Of a stretch of 27,629 nt of DNA, positions 1-6,762 are shown in pieces. Every line of letters starts with the position of its first letter. The first letter of the stretch is position 1. Position numbers and translations under genes: made by a program. The stretch is from an uncultured Prevotella sp. (GTDB taxonomy: Bacteria; Bacteroidota; Bacteroidia; Bacteroidales; Bacteroidaceae). The notes under the pieces are model-generated. The model was not told the DNA's origin, did not search any database, and saw only the letters and a list, made by a program, of their open reading frames with translations. The DNA lies in assembly GCA_900555035.1 (NCBI GenBank), contig USJX01000036.1, forward strand, positions 1-27,629, read 5' to 3'.

Positions 1-410
1 TTGAGTGAGTTTAATGAGTTAGTATAAATAGATTTATTTCCTGTTTTTCCTGCATCTTTGAAGTTTTGGATCAGTTCCTTATAGAAATCGATAACGGTTT
101 TAGGTTCATACTTCGCTTTTTTATTTTCAACCAATGACGATGCCGTATAGTCTTTTTGCTCCGCATTAAGTTCAAGTATTTCTTTTTGGTATTCGGCTTT
201 CTTGTCAAGAATGATTTTATTTATCAGGTCTTTATTGGGACATTTCGGTTTAGGTTCATTCTTGGTAAAGTCCCAAAGTTGGGGATGAATGGATAAACCG
301 ATGCTTACCAGTTTTCTTTTGCCGTCTTTGTGAATTCGTAACATTAATGGACTTTCACCGTTTGATAGTGTCTTGTATTTATAGCAAATAACTGAAATAG
401 AGGCTTTCAT
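1..410 (-). CDS. Tyrosine recombinase/integrase of a mobile element, N-terminal part (runs off left edge)
   Basis: The ATG lies at 410 (reverse strand) and the frame stays open to the window edge, giving about 136 residues. The protein begins MKASISVICYKYKTLSNGES and continues with PLMLRIHKDGKRKLVSIGLS, then a lysine-rich linker and the start of a helical segment (KTVIDFYKELIQNF). This is the usual N-terminus of Bacteroidota tyrosine integrases: an arm-type DNA-binding beta domain followed by a SAM-like core-binding domain. The catalytic domain lies outside the window, so activity cannot be judged. Such integrases drive excision and integration of conjugative transposons, integrative elements or prophages, often at tRNA 3' ends. 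The gene starts about 100 bases beyond the 3' end of tRNA-Gly and points away from it, as expected at the end of an integrated element. There is no clear Shine-Dalgarno. The family is clear; the element type is unknown. Confidence 0.85.
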   Translation of the reverse strand, partial: MKASISVICYKYKTLSNGESPLMLRIHKDGKRKLVSIGLSIHPQLWDFTKNEPKPKCPNKDLINKIILDKKAEYQKEILELNAEQKDYTASSLVENKKAKYEPKTVIDFYKELIQNFKDAGKTGNKSIYTNSLNSL

Positions 411-470
411 ACTAAAAAAAATGGTTGATGTCTCGGTTGACGTTGACAGCCCCAAACCACGAAAAACCAC

Positions 471-504
471 AAAATAAAAAAGGTAGCTACTTTCGTAACT
501 ACCT
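471..504 (-). terminator. Rho-independent terminator after the tRNA cluster
   Basis: On the minus strand AGGTAGTTACGAAAGTAGCT folds as AGGTAG(t)TAC paired with GTA(g)CTACCT, and a run of six T follows. It lies 10 bases past the tRNA-Gly 3' end and before the integrase start, so it probably ends the tRNA transcript. Confidence 0.75.
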
Positions 505-513
505 CATTCAGAG

Positions 514-586
514 AGCGGAAAACGGGACTCAAACCCGCGACCCCCAGCTTGGAAGGCTAGTGCTCTATCAACTGAGCTATTTCCGC
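514..586 (-). tRNA. tRNA-Gly(TCC)
   Basis: The 73-base cloverleaf has acceptor arms GCGGAAA/TTTCCGC, D-arm TAGCTCAGTTGATAGAGCA, anticodon loop CTTCCAA (anticodon TCC) and T-arm GCGGGTTTGAGTCCCG (one non-Watson-Crick closing position). CCA is not encoded. It is third and last of a co-oriented Thr-Tyr-Gly cluster. The mobile-element integrase lies just beyond its 3' end, which makes this 3' end a candidate attachment site. Confidence 0.95.
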
Positions 587-597
587 TTGTAAGAATG

Positions 598-679
598 TGG
601 GTGGTGATGGATTCGAACCACCGAAGGCATAGCCAGCAGATTTACAGTCTGCCCCATTTGGCCACTCTGGTAACCACCC
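598..679 (-). tRNA. tRNA-Tyr(GTA)
   Basis: The gene is 82 bases with acceptor arms GGGTGGT/ACCACCC, the long variable arm expected of a class II tRNA, anticodon loop CTGTAAA (anticodon GTA) and T-loop TTCGAATC. The discriminator is A. CCA is not encoded. It lies 11 bases after the tRNA-Gly gene (in + coordinates) and shares its orientation. Confidence 0.95.
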
Positions 680-695
680 ATTATTCTTTCTTCTG

Positions 696-769
696 AGCCT
701 CTTGTCGGATTCGAACCAACGACCCCGAGATTACAAATCACGTGCTCTGGCCAACTGAGCTAAAGAGGC
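696..769 (-). tRNA. tRNA-Thr(TGT)
   Basis: The gene is 74 bases with acceptor arms GCCTCTT/AAGAGGC, D-arm TAGCTCAGTTGG, anticodon loop TTTGTAA (anticodon TGT) and T-loop TTCGAATC. The anticodon stem CGTGA/TCTCG has one T-T mismatch in the middle. CCA is not encoded. It is the first gene of the three-tRNA unit. Confidence 0.93.
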
Positions 770-821
770 AATCTTTACAGCCGCAATACGGCTAAGTTTT
801 CTACCTATCGGAAAACGGCTG

Positions 822-853
822 CAAAGATACAACATTTTTTTGAATCCACCAAA
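822..853 (-). promoter_or_regulatory. Promoter of the tRNA-Thr-Tyr-Gly operon
   Basis: On the minus strand the -33 element TTTG (850-853) is followed 20 bases later by TATCTTTG (822-829), a perfect match to the Bacteroidota consensus TTTG-N20-TAnnTTTG. The predicted start is near 815, giving a leader of about 45 bases with two small hairpins (GTTTTC/GAAAAC at 796-816, GCCG/CGGC at 780-792). It lies directly after the hpf stop codon. Confidence 0.85.
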
Positions 854-869
854 TTTTTCGGCGATTTTT

Positions 870-1169
870 TTATCTATTTCTTGTTTTTTCTTTAAATTTG
901 GTCAATTGAACCTTCATTGAGTCCACTGCCTGGTCAATTCCCTCCTCAAAAGTATCACATGTCTTCTCAACGAACAATGTCGTTCCTGGGACCGCAACTT
1001 CCAAGTGAACTTCCTTATTAAGAGCAGTAGCTGGCTTAACGACCTTCAGTTGCACCTCTACTTTCTGTATATCTTCATAAGTTTTTTCTAACTTGGCGAC
1101 TTTCTTCTCGATAAACGCCTGTAACTTCTCGGTAGCGTCGAAATGAATCGACTGAATCTTAATTTCCAT
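870..1169 (-). CDS. hpf: Ribosome hibernation promoting factor, short form (HPF/YfiA/RaiA)
   Basis: The protein is 99 residues and begins MEIKIQSIHFDATEKLQAFI, with the family's beta-alpha-beta-beta-beta-alpha pattern and a basic C-terminus (KVQLTKFKEKTRNR). Family members bind the 30S decoding centre and P/A-site region and inactivate ribosomes in stationary phase. It lacks the C-terminal dimerisation domain of long HPF. I chose the ATG at 1169. A TTG 12 bases upstream is in frame, but it lies over the sequence GGAGG that stands 5 bases before this ATG and is the ribosome-binding site. A strong Shine-Dalgarno is unusual in this phylum. The gene starts 23 bases after the XerC/D stop, so the two are probably co-transcribed. 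The tRNA promoter follows directly. Confidence 0.93.
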   Translation of the reverse strand: MEIKIQSIHFDATEKLQAFIEKKVAKLEKTYEDIQKVEVQLKVVKPATALNKEVHLEVAVPGTTLFVEKTCDTFEEGIDQAVDSMKVQLTKFKEKTRNR

Positions 1170-1170
1170 A

Positions 1171-1181
1171 GTGACCTCCAA
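1171..1181 (-). promoter_or_regulatory. Strong Shine-Dalgarno of hpf
   Basis: The minus strand reads TTGGAGGTCACTATG, with GGAGG five bases before the ATG at 1169. Most genes in this window have no such site, and AGGAG elsewhere (priA, gldL) is spaced less well. It decides the hpf start. Confidence 0.85.
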
Positions 1182-1192
1182 TTTTAAAAAGG

Positions 1193-2077
1193 TTACGCCC
1201 TTGGATGGGCTTCATTATACACTCGTTTTAATTGCTCGAACGTAGTATGCGTGTAAATCTCGGTTGTCGAGAGCCTCGCATGTCCAAGCAGCTTTTTCAG
1301 ATTTTCAAGACCTACATGGTGATTCAGCATTGCCGTAGCAAATGAATGTCTCAGCACATGCGGGCTTTTCTTCTTCAACGAGCAGACCCTTGAAAGGTTA
1401 CTCCTCACGATGTTTTGAACTTTCGACGGATTCATACGTGTTCCCTTATCAGAAACTACGAGTGCAGGAGTTTTCACTTCCACACTTGCATCACGTAGCC
1501 GTCTAAACTCAAGAAGAGTATTTTTCAGCTCGTCGCCGAATGGCACTATACGCTGTTTGTTCCCCTTACCGGTAATCTTGATTTCCGACGTAACAAAGTT
1601 CACATCTTTATCATCCAAATTAACCAGTTCCGATAATCGCATTCCCGTTTCATAAAACAATATTATAATAGTACGCGCACGTACATTATTATAATCATCG
1701 CCCCATGCTTGCCTATCCAAGAGTTCATCCATTTCGCTTTCCTTAACGAACTGCGGAAGAGGCTTCTCTTTTTTAGGACTTTTGATGCTATACACCGGAT
1801 CAGACTCAACATAATGTCTTGTCAAAGCAAACCGATAGAAAGTTTTCAGAGCACTCAATCTTCTACTGACTGTAGCTGCTGCATTTCCCTTATCCATCAT
1901 GCTTTCCATCCAATCCCGAACCAAATCAGAATCGACGGTTTCCCAAGAGAACGAATCAGACAAGTCTCTGGCAAACTTCTCGAAGTGCATTAAGTCATCT
2001 CGATAACTATCCACTGTACATTGCGACCTGTTCAGTTCACAACTTAAGTAATCCAAAAACTTGTCTATATTCAACAT
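1193..2077 (-). CDS. xerC: Site-specific tyrosine recombinase, XerC/XerD type
   Basis: The 294-residue protein has the usual Xer length. An N-terminal SAM-like core-binding domain (about 1-95) precedes the catalytic domain. All active-site residues are visible: Arg147 in ETGMRLSEL, Lys171 in GKGNKQRIVP, His240 and Arg243 in HVLRHSFAT, His266 in LLGHARLSTT and the nucleophile Tyr275 in TTEIYTH. Xer recombinases resolve chromosome dimers at dif during division. There is no arm-type DNA-binding domain, and the gene lies between rpsU and hpf in a housekeeping cluster. That argues for a core Xer enzyme rather than a mobile-element integrase. XerC and XerD cannot be told apart here, so the symbol is provisional. 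It has its own promoter at 2106-2137 and no Shine-Dalgarno. Confidence 0.9.
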   Translation of the reverse strand: MLNIDKFLDYLSCELNRSQCTVDSYRDDLMHFEKFARDLSDSFSWETVDSDLVRDWMESMMDKGNAAATVSRRLSALKTFYRFALTRHYVESDPVYSIKSPKKEKPLPQFVKESEMDELLDRQAWGDDYNNVRARTIIILFYETGMRLSELVNLDDKDVNFVTSEIKITGKGNKQRIVPFGDELKNTLLEFRRLRDASVEVKTPALVVSDKGTRMNPSKVQNIVRSNLSRVCSLKKKSPHVLRHSFATAMLNHHVGLENLKKLLGHARLSTTEIYTHTTFEQLKRVYNEAHPRA

Positions 2078-2105
2078 AGTAGTTGCACTTATTTCTTTTC
2101 GGCAA

Positions 2106-2137
2106 CGAAAGTACGAAAATTATTTGAAACTACCAAA
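2106..2137 (-). promoter_or_regulatory. Promoter of xerC-hpf
   Basis: On the minus strand TTTG (2134-2137) is followed after 20 bases by TACTTTCG (2106-2113), one base off TAnnTTTG. The predicted start near 2100 gives a leader of about 23 bases before the xerC ATG. Confidence 0.65.
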
Positions 2138-2181
2138 TTTTTTGAGGTTTTTTTACGTTTAATCCTCAAAAAGAGGATTTT

Positions 2182-2373
2182 TTACTCCTCGTTAGCGCGC
2201 AACTGCTGTACGTAGATGGCGTGTTCCATCTTGAGACGCTTCAAAACAGATGGCTTGTCATACTGCTGACGAGCGCGAAGCTCCTTAACAACACCTGTCT
2301 TTTCAAACTTTCTCTTAAACTTCTTGAGAGCTCTCTCGATGTTCTCACCGTCCTTAACTGGTACAATAATCAT
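2182..2373 (-). CDS. rpsU: 30S ribosomal protein bS21
   Basis: The 63-residue, strongly basic protein starts MIIVPVKDGENIERALKKFK and contains KFEKTGVVKELRARQQYDKP, which identifies bS21. bS21 sits on the 30S platform near the 3' end of 16S rRNA. In Bacteroidota it is reported to help hide the anti-Shine-Dalgarno, which explains why most genes here lack that site. The gene has its own promoter (2451-2482) and a leader of about 70 bases. The bases before the ATG are A-rich (AAAAAGCAAAAAA) with no GGAGG. In some relatives (Flavobacterium) I recall rpsU itself carrying a strong Shine-Dalgarno for autoregulation; that is not seen here. A short hairpin AATCCTC/GAGGATT follows the stop. Confidence 0.97.
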   Translation of the reverse strand: MIIVPVKDGENIERALKKFKRKFEKTGVVKELRARQQYDKPSVLKRLKMEHAIYVQQLRANEE

Positions 2374-2450
2374 TTTTTTGCTTTTTAATTTATTATGTTA
2401 AACTTATGTTATTTCTAGCGAAATGGGCATAATGCCACAATTTGCGGGTG

Positions 2451-2482
2451 CAAAATTACATCTTATTTTTCAGATAACCAAG
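2451..2482 (-). promoter_or_regulatory. Promoter of rpsU
   Basis: On the minus strand the -7 element TAATTTTG (2451-2458) follows CTTG (2479-2482; consensus TTTG) after 20 bases. The leader holds a small inverted repeat, GGCAT-A-ATGCC, near 2426-2436. Confidence 0.7.
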
Positions 2483-2512
2483 AATTTAGGCATTTTTTTT
2501 GCTTTAACCCAT

Positions 2513-4300
2513 TCATTTTATGACTTTTGTCGCATTTTCCAGCCATTTTTGCTCTTCTTTATCAAGATAAGGTGCCAATTTCGCATACACTTCTGCATGA
2601 TAAGCATTAAGCCAGGCTAATTCTTCCGGCAGAAGCATTTCAACATCTATCGGTGCTGTATCTATCGGGCAGAGAGTAAGCGATTCCATCTGCAGGAATT
2701 TGCCGAATTCTGTTTCCATGTACTCTTTGATCAACAGAGTGTTCTCTATTCTCACACCAAACTTGCCTGCCAGATAGAGTCCCGGTTCATCCGTCAAGGT
2801 CATACCGGCACGAAGCGGAGCTGGCATATATTCCATTCTAACCTGATGAGGTCCCTCATGAACATTCAGATAAGAACCTACCCCATGTCCTGTACCATGC
2901 AGGAAGTTGAGTCCTTCTCTCCACATGCTCTCTCTTGCCAGTGCATCCAATTGGGTTCCAGAAGCGCCATCTGGGAACTTTGCCAATTCCAGCTGAATAT
3001 GTCCCTTGAGAACCAGGGTATAGATGTGCTTCATCTCCTCTGTCACCGGTCCCAGGGCTATGGTGCGTGTAATATCCGTGGTTCCATCCTGATATTGAGC
3101 ACCCGAATCCAAGAGCAGAAGTCCCTCTGGTTTCAACAGCACATCCGTTTCAGGTGAAGCCTCGTAATGAACGATGGCTCCGTGGGCCTGGTATCCAGCA
3201 ATCGTATCAAACGAAATATCACGGAACAAATCCTGCTCAGCTCTCAAAGAGGTTAACTTCTTATCGATAGATATCTCTGTCTGACCTCCTGCCTCAACTG
3301 CCGGAACCAGCCATTTCAGAAATTTAACCATGGCTACGCCATCTCTTACCATAGCTCGACGATAGCCAGTAATTTCGGCTTCGTTCTTCACAGCCTTCAT
3401 TGCCGGAATAGGAGAAGTTTGGCTTACTATCTCCTGGCATCTGACAGTTTTCCAGAGATAATAACTAGTTTCATTGCCATCCAAGAGGATATTATACTCA
3501 GAATATTCCTTTAATCCCTCTTCCACCTTATTATATTTATATATAGAGATACCGTTCGTCTCAAGATAAGTGCGCACCTCAGCATTCACCTTAACCTCGT
3601 CCACAAAGAGAGAAACCTTATCAGAAGCTATCAACAGATAGCTTACAAACACCGGGTTACAATGAACATCCGTACCACGCAAGTTCAACGTCCAGGCAAT
3701 GTCGTCTAAGGCCGAAACCAGCATTCCATCAGCATGACTAGCTCTCAAGGCTTTTCTGATGCGTTCAATTTTAGAAGACACGCCCTCCCCTGCATACTCA
3801 ATAGGCTGGATTTCTATAGGATTTTCCGGAATAGCAGGACGCTCTGTCCATATTTCCTTTAAAGGATCAAAATTTGTACGCACCGTGATTCCCCCTTCCC
3901 TGCGCAAATCCGCAATCAATCTTGAAGTTGAGACATAAGAATTCACCCAGCCATCCAGACCTACTTCAGGAGAAGAAACATCAGCCAGTTCCTTTCCAAG
4001 CCACTCTGCAATTGAAGGTGTTCCTGGAATTTTCAGTTTCATCAACTGAAATTCAGTTCCCTGCAATTGTTCTTCTGCTGCAAGGAAATAACGGGAGTCA
4101 GTCCACAGCGCAGCAGACGTCATGGTTACCACGGCAGTACCGGCCGAACCATTGAAGCCCGAGATCCATGCCCTACCCAACCAATGGTCTGCCACATACT
4201 CACTCTGGTGAGCATCGGTACTAGGGAAGATGAAAGCCGCAAGATGCTCACGCTTCATCACTTCCCTCAAGCTTGCTAATCTTTGATTAATAATATTCAT
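2513..4300 (-). CDS. pepP: Xaa-Pro aminopeptidase P, long three-domain form (M24B)
   Basis: The protein is about 595 residues, the length of the cytosolic eukaryote-type aminopeptidase P, and much longer than the E. coli PepP of about 440. Two creatinase-like N-terminal domains (about 1-160 and 160-305) precede the pita-bread catalytic domain. The dimetal ligands are present: Asp near 398 (LLLLDSGAQ), Asp near 409 (GTTDITRTI), His near 472 (HGTGHGVGS), Glu near 505 (TDEPGLY) and Glu near 519 (VRIENTLLI). It removes the N-terminal residue from peptides with proline second, in the cytoplasm. I start at the ATG at 4300; a GTG six bases upstream is possible. It has a consensus promoter at 4395-4426 and a leader of about 90 bases, and is transcribed divergently from mdh. 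Confidence 0.93.
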   Translation of the reverse strand: MNIINQRLASLREVMKREHLAAFIFPSTDAHQSEYVADHWLGRAWISGFNGSAGTAVVTMTSAALWTDSRYFLAAEEQLQGTEFQLMKLKIPGTPSIAEWLGKELADVSSPEVGLDGWVNSYVSTSRLIADLRREGGITVRTNFDPLKEIWTERPAIPENPIEIQPIEYAGEGVSSKIERIRKALRASHADGMLVSALDDIAWTLNLRGTDVHCNPVFVSYLLIASDKVSLFVDEVKVNAEVRTYLETNGISIYKYNKVEEGLKEYSEYNILLDGNETSYYLWKTVRCQEIVSQTSPIPAMKAVKNEAEITGYRRAMVRDGVAMVKFLKWLVPAVEAGGQTEISIDKKLTSLRAEQDLFRDISFDTIAGYQAHGAIVHYEASPETDVLLKPEGLLLLDSGAQYQDGTTDITRTIALGPVTEEMKHIYTLVLKGHIQLELAKFPDGASGTQLDALARESMWREGLNFLHGTGHGVGSYLNVHEGPHQVRMEYMPAPLRAGMTLTDEPGLYLAGKFGVRIENTLLIKEYMETEFGKFLQMESLTLCPIDTAPIDVEMLLPEELAWLNAYHAEVYAKLAPYLDKEEQKWLENATKVIK

Positions 4301-4394
4301 CAGCACACATTATTTATAATTACACATTTCGTTTATAGCCACCAATTACCCCCAGAATGAAAAGTAAATATGGCATTTTGCTAATTAGAGATTA

Positions 4395-4426
4395 CAAAGA
4401 TACGAATTTTAAGAATTAATCACAAA
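4395..4426 (-). promoter_or_regulatory. Promoter of pepP
   Basis: On the minus strand TTTG (4423-4426), 20 bases, then TATCTTTG (4395-4402) is an exact consensus match. It is back to back with the mdh promoter region. The 305-base gap between pepP and mdh (4301-4605) holds only these two promoters, the two leaders and the mdh leader palindrome; I see no gene in it. Confidence 0.85.
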
Positions 4427-4466
4427 TTTAAGCGAAAATAAATGCACGTTTTACATTACTTTTTAG

Positions 4467-4474
4467 TAATTTTG
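4467..4474 (+). promoter_or_regulatory. -7 element of the mdh promoter
   Basis: TAATTTTG matches TAnnTTTG. No good TTTG stands 20 bases upstream (TGCA there), so the -33 element is weak or activator-dependent. The start near 4482 implies a leader of about 125 bases before the ATG at 4606. Confidence 0.55.
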
Positions 4475-4540
4475 CGGTCGGAAAGCCAAAAGAGCGAGAT
4501 TTACAGTCTTTTTATCCGATGACGATCCAACAAAACAAAT

Positions 4541-4558
4541 GTTGCAACACATTGCAAC
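4541..4558 (+). promoter_or_regulatory. Perfect inverted repeat in the mdh leader
   Basis: GTTGCAA (4541-4547), CACA, TTGCAAC (4552-4558) is a perfect 7-base inverted repeat with a 4-base spacer, 47 bases before the mdh ATG. It could be a protein-binding site on DNA or an RNA hairpin in the leader. Confidence 0.55.
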
Positions 4559-4605
4559 CCAGTAAATAAGAAATTTATAAACATCTTAAATAAAATATTG
4601 TAGTT

Positions 4606-5598
4606 ATGGAATTTTTAACAAATGACAAGCTCGTTATCGTCGGCGCAGGCGGTATGATTGGTTCTAACATGGTACAGAGCGCTTTGATGCTCGGTCTTAC
4701 TCCAAACATCTGTCTTTACGATATCTTCGAGCCAGGTGTACATGGTGTATTCGATGAGATTCAGCAGTGCGCATTCCCAGGCGTAAACGTTACTTATACA
4801 GTAAATCCTGAGGAGGCTTTCACTGGTGCTAAATATATTATCTCTTCTGGTGGTGCTCCTCGTAAGGAGGGTATGACTCGTGAGGACCTCCTCAAGGGTA
4901 ACTGCAAGATCGCTGCTGAGTTCGGTGACAACATCAAGAAGTACTGCCCAGAGGTTGAGCACGTAGTTGTTATCTTCAACCCAGCTGACGTTACAGCTTT
5001 GACAGCTCTTATCCACTCTGGTTTGAAGCCAAATCAGTTGACTTCACTCGCAGCTCTCGACTCTACTCGTTTGCAGCAGGCTTTGGCTCTCGAGTTTGGT
5101 GTACAGCAGGATAAGGTTACTGGCGCTCACACTTACGGTGGTCACGGCGAGCAGATGGCTGTATTCGCTTCTCAGGTTAAGGTTGACGGCAAGCCATTGG
5201 CAGAGATGGGTCTTTCTGACGAGCGTTGGGAGGAGATCAAGCACCACACAGTACAGGGTGGTTCTAACATCATCAAGCTCCGTGGCCGTTCTTCATTCCA
5301 GAGCCCAGCTTACAACGCAGTTAAGATGATCGAGGCTGCTATGGGTGGTGAGAAGTTCACTTTGCCAGCAGGTTGCTATGTAAACCACGACAAGCTCGGT
5401 TTCAAGAACGTAATGATGGCTATGCCTACTACTATCGATAAGACTGGTGTTCACTTCACAGAGCCTACAGGTACTGAGGAAGAGCTCGCTAGCCTCCAGA
5501 AGTCTTACGAGCACCTTTGCAAGATGCGCGATGAGATCGTAGAGCTTGGCATCGTTCCTCCAGTAGCTGAGTGGAAAGAGATGAACCCTAACTTGTAA
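4606..5598 (+). CDS. mdh: NAD-dependent malate dehydrogenase
   Basis: The 330-residue protein has the LDH/MDH fold: glycine loop VGAGGMIGS (about 12-20), an acidic residue after beta-2 (LYDIF, Asp39) favouring NAD over NADP, the active-site loop APRKEGMTRE with Arg86 and Arg92, NPAD (Asn125), LDSTR (Asp152, Arg155) and GGHGEQM with catalytic His180. It interconverts malate and oxaloacetate in the cytoplasm. In Prevotella and relatives this step lies on the reductive branch to fumarate and succinate. The mobile-loop arginine pattern suggests MDH rather than LDH. Codon use is strongly biased (many GCT, CTC, AAG, GTA) compared with neighbours, which points to high expression. The gene stands alone with its own promoter, a long leader and a strong terminator. 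Confidence 0.95.
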   Translation: MEFLTNDKLVIVGAGGMIGSNMVQSALMLGLTPNICLYDIFEPGVHGVFDEIQQCAFPGVNVTYTVNPEEAFTGAKYIISSGGAPRKEGMTREDLLKGNCKIAAEFGDNIKKYCPEVEHVVVIFNPADVTALTALIHSGLKPNQLTSLAALDSTRLQQALALEFGVQQDKVTGAHTYGGHGEQMAVFASQVKVDGKPLAEMGLSDERWEEIKHHTVQGGSNIIKLRGRSSFQSPAYNAVKMIEAAMGGEKFTLPAGCYVNHDKLGFKNVMMAMPTTIDKTGVHFTEPTGTEEELASLQKSYEHLCKMRDEIVELGIVPPVAEWKEMNPNL

Positions 5599-5635
5599 TT
5601 CTCCACTTCGGATTTTTAGAAGTTAACTCGATAAG

Positions 5636-5674
5636 GGCTGAATCGTGAAAATGCTTCATGATTCAGCCTTTTTT
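5636..5674 (+). terminator. Rho-independent terminator of mdh
   Basis: A 14-base stem (5636-5649 with 5655-5668; one G-T pair) around the loop AATGC is followed by six T. It begins 37 bases after the mdh stop. Confidence 0.95.
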
Positions 5675-5773
5675 GATTTCCATTTTTCCTGCCTTCAGCA
5701 ACTATATCCGCAAATACGCCATAAAGTTACACTTTTCAGTAAATCGGGTTATACGACTTTGGCATTATTTTTG

Positions 5774-5781
5774 TAATTTTG
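5774..5781 (+). promoter_or_regulatory. -7 element upstream of the DUF3737 gene
   Basis: TAATTTTG matches TAnnTTTG, with predicted start near 5788, about 33 bases before the ATG. No TTTG stands at the usual distance. Confidence 0.55.
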
Positions 5782-5820
5782 CAAACAGAAATAACAAATA
5801 AGAAAGGATAATAGAAAATT

Positions 5821-6675
5821 ATGGAACAGATAAAGAACAAATCATTCGGAGGCGAGCGCCCTCTCTTTGGTGCTCACGATGTACGCCTGGAGGACATCAC
5901 GATTACAGATGGCGAGTCGGGCATCAAGTGCTGCAAGAACATAGAGTGTCACCATTCCAAGTTTTATGGCAAATACCCTTGGTGGCATGTGGACGGTTCT
6001 CTTATCACAGATTGCTACTTCGCTCCAGAAAGCCGTTCAGCTATCTGGTATAGTGATAATATGGTGATGAAAGACTGCACCATCGATGGTCCTAAATTCT
6101 TCCGCGAGATGAAGAACCTGGAACTGGAGAATGTGAACATTACCGATGCAGATGAGACTTTCTGGAAAGTTGATGGCTTGAAACTGAAGAACGTTAAACT
6201 CCACGACGGCACCTATCCATTCATGTTTTCCAAGAACATCTATGTAGATGGACTGGAGAGCGACTCGAAGTATGTATTCCAATACTGCAGCAACGTGGAG
6301 ATTCACCATGCCAAGATTACTACCAAGGACAGTTTCTGGGAGTGCGAGAATGTAACGGTTTATGATTCAGAACTGAATGGAGAGTATCTTGCCTGGCACA
6401 GCAAGAACATCAAGCTGGTGCGTTGCCACATCAGCGGCGAGCAGCCTCTCTGCTATATGGACCATGTAACATTGGAAGATTGCACCTTTGACAAGGAATG
6501 CGACCGTGCCTTTGAAGATTGTACCAATATCAATGCGCACATCAAGGGAGCCATTACCAACATCAAGAACCCTATTTCCGGAAGAATCGAGGCAGACGAA
6601 GTGGGAAGCGTAACCTACACTGAGTTTGCCAAGGCGCCTAAGGGAGCATGTGAGATCATCGACCATTCGAAATAG
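5821..6675 (+). CDS. DUF3737 family protein, predicted solenoid beta-helix
   Basis: The 284-residue protein has no signal peptide, so it is probably cytoplasmic. It consists of about ten irregular repeats of roughly 20 residues, each with a short strand ending in an asparagine- or aspartate-rich turn and many aromatic and cysteine residues (KNIECHHSKFYGKYPWWHVD, DNMVMKDCTIDG, KNIYVDGLE, CSNVEIHHAKI, KNIKLVRCHISG, DHVTLEDCTFD). This is the pattern of a pectate-lyase-like solenoid, and the length and sequence fit DUF3737. Its function is unknown to me; a carbohydrate-active role is sometimes suggested by annotation but nothing here proves it. It is followed by a C-S lyase and a nitroreductase in the same direction. 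The 240-base gap after it contains a large repeat structure. Confidence 0.8.
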   Translation: MEQIKNKSFGGERPLFGAHDVRLEDITITDGESGIKCCKNIECHHSKFYGKYPWWHVDGSLITDCYFAPESRSAIWYSDNMVMKDCTIDGPKFFREMKNLELENVNITDADETFWKVDGLKLKNVKLHDGTYPFMFSKNIYVDGLESDSKYVFQYCSNVEIHHAKITTKDSFWECENVTVYDSELNGEYLAWHSKNIKLVRCHISGEQPLCYMDHVTLEDCTFDKECDRAFEDCTNINAHIKGAITNIKNPISGRIEADEVGSVTYTEFAKAPKGACEIIDHSK

Positions 6676-6762
6676 CAGAAATATTCTGAGCGAATCTGAA
6701 TTCCCTCAAACAAAAAAACATTGCCATTAAGGATAAATGTTCGTAGTATTAAGGAAAGTCTA

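Noticed and set aside
1170..1181. Alternative TTG start for hpf, adding MEVT
   Set aside because: The TTG overlaps the GGAGG that serves as ribosome-binding site for the ATG at 1169, and the family N-terminus begins at MEIKIQSI.
2161..2179. AATCCTC-AAAAA-GAGGATT hairpin as terminator of rpsU
   Set aside because: The T run follows the stem on the plus strand only. On the minus strand, the direction of rpsU, A-rich sequence follows, so it is not a canonical terminator for that gene.
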